From: an uncultured Lachnospiraceae bacterium
GTDB taxonomy: Bacteria; Bacillota; Clostridia; Lachnospirales; Lachnospiraceae
Length of the DNA stretch: 18,838 bases
Reading direction: 5' to 3'
NCBI GenBank assembly: GCA_948688495.1
Contig: CAPQSW010000045.1
Coordinates: forward strand, 2,621-21,458
The notes under the pieces are model-generated. The model ran no database searches. It was not told the DNA's origin and worked only from the letters and a program-made list of their open reading frames with translations. The translations under genes and the position numbers were made by a program. Position 1 is the first letter of the stretch. Each line of letters begins with the position of its first letter. Shown here piece after piece: positions 8,082 through 15,067 of this stretch.

Positions 8082-9284
8082 ATGCATAAAAAAATTGATA
8101 CAATAGATCAGGCAGTCGAGGATATCCGGCAAGGGAAAATTGTGATGGTTATTGATGATCCGGACCGGGAAAATGAAGGAGATTTTATCTGTGCGGGGGA
8201 GTTTGCTACTCCAGAAAACATTAATTTTATGGCAACACATGGGAAAGGGCTGATTTGTATGCCTATGAGCCGGGAGCTTTGCAGCCGGCTGGGGTTAGAG
8301 CAGATGGTGGAGCAAAATACAGACAATCACCAGACAGCTTTTACGGTATCCATTGATGGAATCGATACAGATACAGGAATTTCTGCTTATGAGCGCTCCC
8401 GCACGGCCATGCTTGCAGTGAAGGATGATGCAAAGCCAGAGGATTTCCGTAAGCCGGGGCATATGTTTCCTTTGGAGGCAAGGGAGGGGGGCGTCTTAAA
8501 GCGTACCGGGCATACGGAGGCAACGGTAGATCTTGCGGTTCTTGCAGGACTAAAGCCCTGTGGGCTCTGCTGCGAAATTATGCGGGAGGATGGCAGTATG
8601 ATGCGTACCACGGAGCTTTTGCAGCTCGCCGAAAGGTTTCAGATGACAGTGATTACGGTGGCGGACCTGGTGCGTTACCGGATGGACAAAGACAGCCTGG
8701 TGCAACAGGAAGCACATGCCAAGATGCCCACAAAATATGGGGAATTTGAGATTTATGGTTATGTGAACAAATTAAATGGGGAGCATCATGTTGCGCTGAC
8801 GATGGGGGACGTCTCGGACGGAAAACCGGTTTTATGCCGGGTGCATTCAGAGTGCCTTACCGGGGATGTGTTCGGTTCCGGGCGCTGCGATTGTGGAGAA
8901 CAGCTGGAGTCAGCCATGAAAGCCATTGCAGATGAGGGAAGGGGAATTTTACTGTACATGCGCCAAGAGGGAAGGGGCATCGGCTTAATCAACAAATTAA
9001 AAGCTTATGAGCTGCAGGAGCAGGGGCTTGATACGGTGGAGGCGAATGTGAAGCTGGGATTTGCGCCGGACCTCAGGGATTATGGCATAGGAGCGCAGAT
9101 TCTTCATGATTTGGGCGCGGAAAAACTTCGTCTGTTGACAAATAACCCCAAGAAGATTACGGGGCTGTCTGGGTATGGAATTTCTATTGAGGAGCGGGTG
9201 CCGATACAGATGCCGGCCAAGAAAACAGATGTATTTTATTTAAAGACGAAGCAGAACAAGATGCAGCACATGACTAACTACTAA
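8082..9284 (+). CDS. ribBA: bifunctional 3,4-dihydroxy-2-butanone 4-phosphate synthase / GTP cyclohydrolase II RibBA
   Basis: Supplies both precursors of lumazine. The N-terminal domain (about 1-205) converts ribulose 5-phosphate to dihydroxybutanone phosphate; the C-terminal domain (about 206-395) opens GTP. Motifs seen: DDPDRENEGDF, HGKGLICMPM, GHTEATVDLAVLAG and CCEIMREDGSMMR for the synthase. The cyclohydrolase zinc site has C258, C269 and C271 (CLTGDVFGSGRCDC) followed by RQEGRGIGL and LLTNNPKKI. At 400 aa it is the normal size with no lost catalytic segment. ATG 8082 has AGGAGG (8069-8074) 7 nt before it. Copy A of the dispersed repeat follows the stop codon directly, separating it from ribH. 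Confidence 0.96.
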   Translation: MHKKIDTIDQAVEDIRQGKIVMVIDDPDRENEGDFICAGEFATPENINFMATHGKGLICMPMSRELCSRLGLEQMVEQNTDNHQTAFTVSIDGIDTDTGISAYERSRTAMLAVKDDAKPEDFRKPGHMFPLEAREGGVLKRTGHTEATVDLAVLAGLKPCGLCCEIMREDGSMMRTTELLQLAERFQMTVITVADLVRYRMDKDSLVQQEAHAKMPTKYGEFEIYGYVNKLNGEHHVALTMGDVSDGKPVLCRVHSECLTGDVFGSGRCDCGEQLESAMKAIADEGRGILLYMRQEGRGIGLINKLKAYELQEQGLDTVEANVKLGFAPDLRDYGIGAQILHDLGAEKLRLLTNNPKKITGLSGYGISIEERVPIQMPAKKTDVFYLKTKQNKMQHMTNY

Positions 9285-9285
9285 A

Positions 9286-9363
9286 GGAAGGCAAATGCGA
9301 AGCATTTCTCTCATGCCTTTTGACGAAATGGCAGGTGACGAGGAGCGGCGCGTGCCGATACCT
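9286..9363 (+). repeat. dispersed structured repeat, copy A (ribBA-ribH gap)
   Basis: About 83% identical by eye to copy B (12413-12490) over 78 nt. Hairpin 1 is 36 nt (9286-9321): outer stem GGAAGGCA with TGCCTTTT, and nested AAATGC-GAA-GCATTT. Two outer pairs are G-U where copy B has G-C. Hairpin 2 (9330-9356) is closed by GGCA/TGCC with a less perfect interior than in copy B. The repeat fills nearly all of the gap between ribBA and the ribH ribosome binding site. An ATG in the inner stem (9295) opens a 30-codon frame ending at TGA 9385-9387. Confidence 0.8.
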
Positions 9364-9387
9364 ATTAAGAAGGAGGAAAGCAAATGA
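9295..9387 (+). CDS. possible small ORF inside repeat copy A, overlapping the ribH start
   Basis: A 30-codon frame starts at ATG 9295 with GGAAGG four nucleotides upstream, and begins MRSISLMPFDEMAG. Its TGA shares ATGA with the ribH start codon (9384), an arrangement typical of coupled translation. Copy B starts a similar frame (MRSISIMPSDDLAG), with conservative L/I, E/D and M/L changes, and copy C begins MQSIFITSSDA before a stop. The similarity may simply come from the shared repeat: A/B differences are not concentrated in third codon positions. I recognise no product. Translation is unproven, and the initiation site would lie inside the hairpin. Confidence 0.25.
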   Translation: MRSISLMPFDEMAGDEERRVPIPIKKEESK

Positions 9388-9845
9388 AAGTATTAGAAGG
9401 AAACGTAGTAGCAGGAAGTATAAAAATTGCAATCGTGGCATCCAGATTTAATGAGTTTATCGTATCAAAGCTGGTCGGGGGAGCCCATGACGCACTGCTG
9501 CGGCATGGCGTGGAGGATGAAAGTATTACCCTTGCCTGGGTGCCCGGGGCGTTTGAAATTCCACTGACTGCTCAAAAACTTGCGGAGAGTGGGAAATATG
9601 ACGCCGTAATCTGTCTGGGCGCCGTAATCAAAGGTGCTACCAGCCATTATGATTATGTGTGCGCGGAGGTAAGCAAGGGTGTGGCAACTGTGGGCTTACA
9701 GACAGGTATTCCGGTAATTTTTGGTGTGGTGACCACAGATAATATTGAGCAGGCAATTGAACGTGCTGGTACAAAGGCGGGCAATAAAGGCTATGATGCA
9801 GCCTGCACAGCGATTGAGATGGTAAATCTGTTTCGTGAGATGTGA
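9384..9845 (+). CDS. ribH: 6,7-dimethyl-8-ribityllumazine synthase RibH
   Basis: Condenses the ribitylaminopyrimidine with dihydroxybutanone phosphate to give lumazine, the substrate of RibE; the family forms 60-mer or pentamer assemblies. The 153-aa length is typical. Signature segments: ASRFNEFIVSKLVGGA, WVPGAFEIPL, CLGAVIKGATSHYDYV (containing the active-site His), TGIPVIFGVVTTDNIEQA and AGTKAGNKGYDAA. ATG 9384 follows AAGGAGG (9370-9376). It is the last gene of the riboflavin operon, reached through repeat copy A, so that repeat's hairpins lie within its immediate leader. No clear terminator follows it. Confidence 0.96.
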   Translation: MKVLEGNVVAGSIKIAIVASRFNEFIVSKLVGGAHDALLRHGVEDESITLAWVPGAFEIPLTAQKLAESGKYDAVICLGAVIKGATSHYDYVCAEVSKGVATVGLQTGIPVIFGVVTTDNIEQAIERAGTKAGNKGYDAACTAIEMVNLFREM

Positions 9846-9868
9846 TAGCAAGGGCGCCATTACATTTT

Positions 9869-9931
9869 CTTAACAAATCTTCATAATTTCTTAATAAAAT
9901 CATTGTGTTTCTTTGCAATACAGAGTATAAT
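9869..9931 (+). promoter_or_regulatory. promoter with PhoB-box-like direct repeats upstream of the LTA-synthase-like gene
   Basis: The -10 TATAAT (9926-9931) lies 17 nt after a weak -35 TTGTGT (9903-9908), giving a start near 9938. Three 7-bp direct repeats precede it: CTTAACA (9869-9875), CTTCATA (9879-9885) and CTTAATA (9890-9896), spaced 10 and 11 bp and separated by A/T. This is the geometry of OmpR/PhoB-family activator sites, and TTAACA is the PhoP-box hexamer known from Bacillus. Regulation by phosphate starvation is my inference. The -10/-35 call is firmer than the regulator. Confidence 0.55.
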
Positions 9932-9963
9932 GTTTGCACGGGGGCAGTGTTGTGAAAGGAATT

Positions 9964-12332
9964 ATGAAGATTTGCAAAAGAGAAAGAGATATACTTTTGG
10001 GGGGTGTTGTTACCGGCGTTTTCCCTTTTTCCAAAGTATAGATATAGAGACAGGGAAATCTGCGGTAACGATTAATTTAACGAAAATGCTGCTTGCGTTC
10101 CTGGTAATTGGAGCGCTAGTATTTTATACTGTTGAAAACAGGGATTTTTTCAGGGATACTTATACAGAAAGATATTCGGTTGGGGAGACCGTTTTTCAGG
10201 AGAACAGCAGGGCAGAGGTTTTTGGGGAATTTGTATCTGGTTATTTGCAGACCAAAAGTGTGATGTTTGGGCTTGCAAACGCGCGGCAGCATGCGGGGGA
10301 AGAAGTTACGGTTGTATTTGACAATGGGAAAACCATGCGCCGGACGGGACAGTTTGTAATAGCAGGAAAAGAGGAAGAGGAGGCTTGCGGAATTTTTCTT
10401 CGGGGAATTGCCGGCAAGGGTAGAACCTGCAGGGTATCTATTTCTGGCAGTTCGTCAGTAATAGAAGACATTTTGTATGTAGATATAGGCTATATGGATT
10501 ATGATGTGCGTCTTTTGCTCCTTGTTTTTGGGAGTGTCGTTTTGCTATTCTTAAATCTTGCCGTTCGTCTGGAGAGTGAGGAGCGGTGTGTCCGTTATTT
10601 CCAGAAGGGATATGAGGTTATCAGGTTTTTTGCAATGCCATTGTTGATGGTAGGGGCATTGGAATGCTTGGGCGGAAGCATAACTTTGCTGGGGGGCCGT
10701 GAGTTAATTGCGAATATGGTAATCTGTATGTGTCTGTATTTGATTGTATTCATTTTGACGAACAGGCTGCGTTTTTCTGTTATGTTGATCAATTGCTTAT
10801 TGTTCATCATAGCGCTAGCCAATCATTTTGTGATATTGTTCCGTAATGCACCGCTTCTGCCTTATGATGTGCTGTCTTTTCAGACGGCAATGACAGTGAT
10901 AGGACAGTATGAAATAATAATAAATGAACAGGTGGTGTTTTCAACACTAATATTTGCCGCAGTTTTTTCCAGTGCATGCAGGGTGTCTTTCCAAATTGAA
11001 AAGGGCCGGGTAAGGGCTGCCGTTGCGGTAGGATCAGCTGCGTTCCTTGTCGGAATGACAGTAGTTTTCTACGGAGTACTCTACCCATATTGGGGCTTAA
11101 GTTATTCCACATGGATGCCGATTGAGACATATCAGAAAAATGGTTATCTTATGGCTACAATGATATTTACGAAATATGCCACGCTGCACAGACCGAAAGG
11201 ATATTCTGCGAAAAAGGCGCAAAAGATTCTGGATTCTTTTGCGGAGGCAGAGATAAAGAATATAGAATGTAGGCCGGACAATTTGATTGTGGTTATGAAT
11301 GAATCCTGGTCAACGCTGGATTATATCCAACCGGTAAGTACCAATGTCCCCTATAATGCTTTTTATCAAAATCTGTCTGGAAACACAATCAAAGGAAATG
11401 TTTATGTTTCAATCTGTGGTGGAAATACAGCACAGACAGAATATGAATTTTTTACCGGAAATTCGGTTTCCATGCTTCCATCAGGTGCAACGGCGTATGA
11501 ATTTTTTGTGAAAAAGAATACGGAAAATATATGTGATACTCTTATCGCGGAGGATTATAGATGTTTTGCTATTCATCCCTTCTTTGCGTCTTCTTATCAG
11601 AGGGACCGGGCATATGACATATTTGGATTTGAGGATTTTATTACACAGGAAGCGTTTGAGGGGAAGGAAAAAATACGCAGCTACTATTCGGATAACGCCA
11701 CTTTTGACAAAGTGATTGAGCTGTATGAGAACAAGCAGGCGGGAGAGCGGCTTTTTATATGGGATCTCACGATGCAAAATCATGGTGGTTATGGAGAGGA
11801 TGGTTTTGAAAAGGAGGTGTTCCTGACGGAGTATCCACAGTTGGACCAGGCGTCTACTTATCTTACAGTGATGAAGCATACCGATGAGGCATTGGAAGAA
11901 CTTATCACGTATTTTGAAAAAGAGGACGAACCTACAATGATTGTCATGTTTGGAGATCATCAGCCGGCGCTTGGGGATGAGACTTACAACATATTATATG
12001 GTGAAAACGAAAATGAGGTAGGGGAGGAAGACAGGGAAAAACGTTATATTACGCCGTTATTGATTTGGAGTAATTATGAGATTGAGGAAGGGAATGTGGA
12101 ACAGATTAGCTCTAACTATCTGTCTTCGTATATGTTTTACCAGGCGGGACTTCCATTGACCTCCTATCAGAAGCTGCTGCTGGATTTGTACCAGTATTAT
12201 CCGGTAATCAACGCACAGGGTGTTTATGATGCGCAGGGAACTTACTGGTCATGGGATGATGTGCAAAACAGTTCGGAGTATGAAAAGCTGCATAATTATC
12301 AGATTGTGCAGTATTATATGATGAAAAAATAA
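9964..12332 (+). CDS. LTA-synthase-like membrane phosphoglycerol transferase (sulfatase fold), apparent -1 frameshift near 10023-10031
   Basis: Large polytopic enzyme with an extracellular alkaline-phosphatase/sulfatase domain, the fold of lipoteichoic acid synthase and related phosphoglycerol transferases. A first TM helix (about 10086-10135) is followed by an extracytoplasmic beta region, then a cluster of four to five TM helices (about 10500-11090), then the catalytic domain (about 11280-12330). Catalytic features: metal-binding Glu in MNESWS (11301), nucleophile Thr in GGNTAQTE (11427-11429), MQNHGGY, and GDHQPAL near the end. ATG 9964 has the only good ribosome binding site (GAAAGGA) downstream of the promoter, but its frame stops at TAG 10039. 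The main frame lacks a credible start: ATG 9930 lies in the -10, and ATG 10086 has no ribosome binding site and sits at the first TM helix. A -1 shift at CCCTTTT (10023-10029) joins them smoothly. Exact substrate is unknown. Confidence 0.75.
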
Positions 12333-12372
12333 AGGGATAACAGCAATCGTTGGTATTCATGGTAAAAAAACC

Positions 12373-12407
12373 TTGAGATATGCGGACAAAAAGAGTATAA
12401 TGTCCGC
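12373..12407 (+). promoter_or_regulatory. promoter with inverted repeat around the -10, upstream of the YcxB-like gene
   Basis: The -35 TTGAGA (12373-12378), 17-nt spacer and -10 TATAAT (12396-12401) form a good sigma-A promoter, with a start at about 12408. A perfect 7-bp inverted repeat, GCGGACA (12382-12388) and TGTCCGC (12401-12407), brackets the -10, suggesting an operator. Repeat copy B starts about 5 nt after the predicted transcription start, so it forms almost the whole mRNA leader. Confidence 0.7.
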
Positions 12408-12412
12408 GAGGA

Positions 12413-12490
12413 GGAAGGCAAATGCGAAGCATTTCCATCATGCCTTCCGACGACTTGGCAGGTGTCGCAAGGCGACGCGTGCCGTTACCT
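12413..12490 (+). repeat. dispersed structured repeat, copy B (leader of the YcxB-like gene)
   Basis: The best-folded copy. Hairpin 1 (12413-12448): outer stem GGAAGGC/GCCTTCC and nested AAATGC-GAA-GCATTT. Hairpin 2 (12457-12483, 27 nt): GGCA/TGCC, then GGTGTCGC pairing with GCGACGC through one G-G mismatch and one G-U, closed by an AAG loop. ATG 12422 in the inner stem opens a frame (MRSISIMPSDDLAG...) that runs without a stop into the downstream gene, so automated annotation may give that gene a spurious 32-residue extension. Confidence 0.8.
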
Positions 12491-12517
12491 TTACTATGTA
12501 AGAAAGGAGCACGCAAG

Positions 12518-13030
12518 ATGTCAGCAGAATTTGATGTAACAATTACAGGCAAAGATATGTTTTGTTTTAATATTTACCATGCGTATCATGGTTTCCAGGG
12601 AATTATTGCGACGCTTGTAGGAATATGGGTGTTGATTATGGCGGGGCTCACATTTGGCAGGGTGAGCATACTGAATACGATCCTGTATATTATTTTTGGA
12701 ATCCTTTTTCTGGTATATGTGCCGGGGAACTTGTATCTCCGCTCTAAAAAGCAGGTTTCTTCATCGGATGTTTTGAAGAATGCCCTGCATTATAAGATTG
12801 ATGATGCGGGCATACATGTTTCTCAGGGAGAGCAGACGGCAGATTTAGCATGGAATCAGATATACAAGATGGTCTCTACCAAGAATCAGCTTTTGATTTA
12901 CAGCAGCCGGGTGAATGCTTATATTATTCCGAAAGAGATAATTAGGGAACAGTATCAGACCATATTGGGGCTTGCAATTAATCATCTGGAGGGTTTTCGC
13001 CTTAAAATGAATCCGTTTGATATTAAATAG
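12518..13030 (+). CDS. YcxB-like membrane protein
   Basis: 170-aa protein of unknown function. Two hydrophobic segments (about residues 24-45 and 50-70) are followed by a soluble C-terminal half with the YcxB-like pattern: a pair of strands (YKIDDAGIHVSQGEQTADLAWNQIYKMVSTKNQLLIYSS), then an IIPKEII segment. I chose ATG 12518 because AGAAAGGAG (12501-12509) precedes it and the protein then begins MSAEFDVTITG. The in-frame ATG 12422 lies inside the repeat. It is the first gene after its own promoter and is followed 35 nt later by tsaE. The family is often placed beside housekeeping genes in Clostridia, but its role is not established. Family assignment is from sequence pattern only. Confidence 0.7.
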   Translation: MSAEFDVTITGKDMFCFNIYHAYHGFQGIIATLVGIWVLIMAGLTFGRVSILNTILYIIFGILFLVYVPGNLYLRSKKQVSSSDVLKNALHYKIDDAGIHVSQGEQTADLAWNQIYKMVSTKNQLLIYSSRVNAYIIPKEIIREQYQTILGLAINHLEGFRLKMNPFDIK

Positions 13031-13065
13031 GAGTATTTGCTGGATCGTGCAGCATGGAGGGATAT

Positions 13066-13494
13066 ATGCAGATAATTGAGACGTTTTCACCAGAGGAGAC
13101 ATTTGATTTAGGCAGACGGCTGGGAGAACAGGCACAACCTGGGGAAGTGTATACCCTGATCGGTGATTTGGGCGCAGGCAAGACGGTGTTGACCCAGGGA
13201 ATTGCCAGGGGGCTCTTGATTGAAGACGCAGTCAGCAGCCCGACTTTTACAATTGTACAGGTTTATGAGGAGGGCAGGATGCCCTTTTATCATTTTGATG
13301 TGTACCGCATCGGTGACATTGAAGAAATGGATGAAATTGGATATGAAGATTATTTCTATGGACAGGGGCTTACGATGATAGAGTGGGCAAATCTAATTGA
13401 GGAAATTCTGCCGGAACATTATCTTGAGATATGCATAGAAAAAGATTTGGAAAAGGGTTTTGATTACCGTAGGATTACCGTAAAAGAAGTATAG
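13066..13494 (+). CDS. tsaE: tRNA t6A biosynthesis ATPase TsaE
   Basis: Small P-loop ATPase that drives the TsaB-TsaD-TsaE cycle transferring threonylcarbamoyl to A37 of ANN-decoding tRNAs. Length is 142 aa. Walker A is GDLGAGKT (G33 to T40). Downstream are SSPTFTIVQVYE (switch-like segment), FYHFDVYRI and MIEWANLIEEILPE, all characteristic of the family. ATG 13066 is preferred because GGAGGG (13056-13061) lies directly upstream; ATG 13054 would precede that site and lacks its own. It is followed by tsaB with a 68-nt gap, in the same order as many Clostridia and Bacilli genomes. Confidence 0.95.
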   Translation: MQIIETFSPEETFDLGRRLGEQAQPGEVYTLIGDLGAGKTVLTQGIARGLLIEDAVSSPTFTIVQVYEEGRMPFYHFDVYRIGDIEEMDEIGYEDYFYGQGLTMIEWANLIEEILPEHYLEICIEKDLEKGFDYRRITVKEV

Positions 13495-13562
13495 CAAGAA
13501 ATAAACATTGATTTTGCAGCCTGATGTCTCCATTGGGCTATATATGGATAAGGAGGATGCAG

Positions 13563-14264
13563 GTGAAAATATTAGGACTTGACAGTTCTGGTTTGGTGGC
13601 AAGTGTAGCGGTGGTAGAGGAGGAGAATCTTCTTGCAGAGTATACCGTAAATTATAAAAAGACCCATTCCCAGACGCTGCTTCCCATGCTGGATGAAATT
13701 GTAAAGATGATTGAGTTGGATTTACACACGATAGATGCAATCGCGGTTGCGGGAGGACCGGGTTCTTTTACAGGACTACGTATTGGCTCGGCGACGGCGA
13801 AAGGATTGGGATTTGCCTTGGGAAAGCCATTGATTCAAGTCCCGACGGTTGACGGGCTGGCATATAATCTCTGGGGTTGCCGGGATTTGGTTTGTCCGCT
13901 GATGGATGCAAGGAGAAATCAGACTTATACCGGGTTATATGATTTTTTGGATGGAAATATGCAGGTACTCATAGAACAATGTGCAGTAGGAATTGATGAG
14001 ATTGTAGAAATTGTCAATCAGAAAAACCGTCCGGTAGTATTTTTGGGGGATGGAGTCCCGGTTTTTTGTGATTTTATCCGGGAAAACTGTAAAGTCCCGT
14101 TTTGTTTTGCTCCGGCACATATGAACAAACAGCGCGGGGCTGCCATAGCCGCATTGGCAATTCTCTATTTTCAGCAAGGGAAAATCCAAACGGCTCAAGA
14201 GCATAGACCGGATTATCTGCGTTTATCTCAGGCAGAGCGAGAGCGCCTTGCAGGGGGGAAGTGA
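13563..14264 (+). CDS. tsaB: tRNA t6A biosynthesis protein TsaB
   Basis: Non-catalytic ASKHA-fold partner that dimerises with TsaD in the t6A complex. Length is 233 aa from a GTG start. The N-terminus, KILGLDSSGLVASVAVV, and the segments THSQTLLPMLDEI, VAGGPGSFTGLRIG and ATAKGLG are diagnostic. I chose GTG 13563 because AGGAGG (13551-13556) is 6 nt upstream and the protein then begins as the family normally does; ATG 13557 touches that site, and ATG 13524 adds an unrelated tail. The C-terminal half is shorter and more variable, as expected. The end overlaps the ribosome binding site of rimI. Confidence 0.94.
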   Translation: MKILGLDSSGLVASVAVVEEENLLAEYTVNYKKTHSQTLLPMLDEIVKMIELDLHTIDAIAVAGGPGSFTGLRIGSATAKGLGFALGKPLIQVPTVDGLAYNLWGCRDLVCPLMDARRNQTYTGLYDFLDGNMQVLIEQCAVGIDEIVEIVNQKNRPVVFLGDGVPVFCDFIRENCKVPFCFAPAHMNKQRGAAIAALAILYFQQGKIQTAQEHRPDYLRLSQAERERLAGGK

Positions 14265-14270
14265 CCATTT

Positions 14271-14717
14271 ATGTCAGAGGAACGACTACATTTCCGAAGT
14301 ATGCATGAGAAAGATATTTTTGCAGTTGCCGCTATAGAGAGAGCTGTGTTTTCACGTCCCTGGACAGAACAGGCTTTTAAGATGGCATTGCAGCAGGACA
14401 CGTTATTTGTAGTAGCGACGAGAGGAGATACCATCATAGGTTACTGTGGAATGTACTGTTCTTATGGGGAAGGCGAGATTACAAATGTTGCAATCATGCC
14501 TGAAGAACAAAGGCGCGGAATCGGCAGGAAGATGATGGAATACCTGTTAGAGCAGGCACAGCAAAGGAGGATTGTCAAATTGATTCTGGAGGTGCGCATC
14601 AGCAATGTGCATGCAATTGGCCTGTACAGGGATCTTGGTTTTCACAACTGTGGAATTCGTAGGAATTTCTACGAAATGCCCAGGGAGGATGGAATGGTTA
14701 TGGTGTTGGAAGCATAG
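14271..14717 (+). CDS. rimI: ribosomal protein S18-alanine N-acetyltransferase RimI
   Basis: GNAT-family acetyltransferase, 148 aa, which in the family acetylates the N-terminal alanine of ribosomal protein S18. The acetyl-CoA loop is visible as EQRRGIGRKMMEYL (about residues 82-95). It is preceded by EITNVAIMP and followed by LEVRISNVHAIGLYRDLGFHNCGIRRNFYE, which contains the Asn and Tyr typical of RimI. ATG 14271 comes 6 nt after the tsaB stop, with GGGGGGAAG (14254-14262) as ribosome binding site. Placement between tsaB and tsaD is a recurrent arrangement in Bacillota. Confidence 0.92.
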   Translation: MSEERLHFRSMHEKDIFAVAAIERAVFSRPWTEQAFKMALQQDTLFVVATRGDTIIGYCGMYCSYGEGEITNVAIMPEEQRRGIGRKMMEYLLEQAQQRRIVKLILEVRISNVHAIGLYRDLGFHNCGIRRNFYEMPREDGMVMVLEA

Positions 14718-14736
14718 CGCTGGTTATAATTCCCAC

Positions 14737-14765
14737 TTAAAATGAGCCGGATTGCAAGATATAAT
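14737..14765 (+). promoter_or_regulatory. candidate internal promoter before the zinc-ribbon gene
   Basis: The -10 TATAAT (14760-14765) is preceded at 17 nt by TTAAAA (14737-14742), which matches four of six -35 positions. Downstream, the leader holds two competing inverted repeats, AGCAAT/ATTGCT (14775-14780, 14799-14804) and AGTGCG/CGCACT (14785-14790, 14806-14811). The promoter would serve the small zinc-ribbon gene and rnz. Confidence 0.4.
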
Positions 14766-14831
14766 GTGCATAAAAGCAATGAGCAGTGCGTGTTTTAGAT
14801 TGCTGCGCACTTCAAAAGGGAGGATAGCCAT

Positions 14832-15056
14832 ATGAAGACAGAAGACAAAATCATTTGCAATGCCTGTAAGAAAGTAATTTTGGAAACGAATACGATACCC
14901 ACAGCAGACTATCTGCATGTGGAAAAAGAGTGGGGGTATTTTTCTGGCAAAGATGGACAAAAACACGAATTTGACATCTGTGAGGAATGCTACGATGCAT
15001 GGATAAAGGGGATGCAGATTCCAGCAGCCTGCAAAGAGGTTACAGAATTAGTTTGA
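14832..15056 (+). CDS. small zinc-ribbon-like protein of unknown function
   Basis: 74-aa soluble protein with two CxxC knuckles: CNAC near residues 10-13 and CEEC near residues 51-54. The intervening aromatic segment (EKEWGYFSGKDGQKHEFD) resembles a treble-clef or rubredoxin-type zinc ribbon. No signal peptide or membrane segment. ATG 14832 has AGGGAGG (14817-14823) upstream. It sits between rimI and rnz and ends 11 nt before rnz, so it is probably co-transcribed with rnz. I do not recognise a named family, and zinc binding is inferred only from the four cysteines. The four Cys and the good ribosome binding site make a real gene likely. Confidence 0.75.
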   Translation: MKTEDKIICNACKKVILETNTIPTADYLHVEKEWGYFSGKDGQKHEFDICEECYDAWIKGMQIPAACKEVTELV

Positions 15057-15067
15057 AAGGAAGATTT

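Noticed and set aside
9903..9963. TTG 9903 or ATG 9930 as start of the LTA-synthase-like protein
   Set aside because: They lie in or upstream of the promoter -35/-10, so they would not be on the transcript; the resulting residues are Cys/Arg-rich and unlike an N-terminus.
14987..15067. N-terminal extension of RNase Z
   Set aside because: It overlaps the zinc-ribbon gene in another frame and is unlike the family start; ATG 15068 has a proper ribosome binding site.
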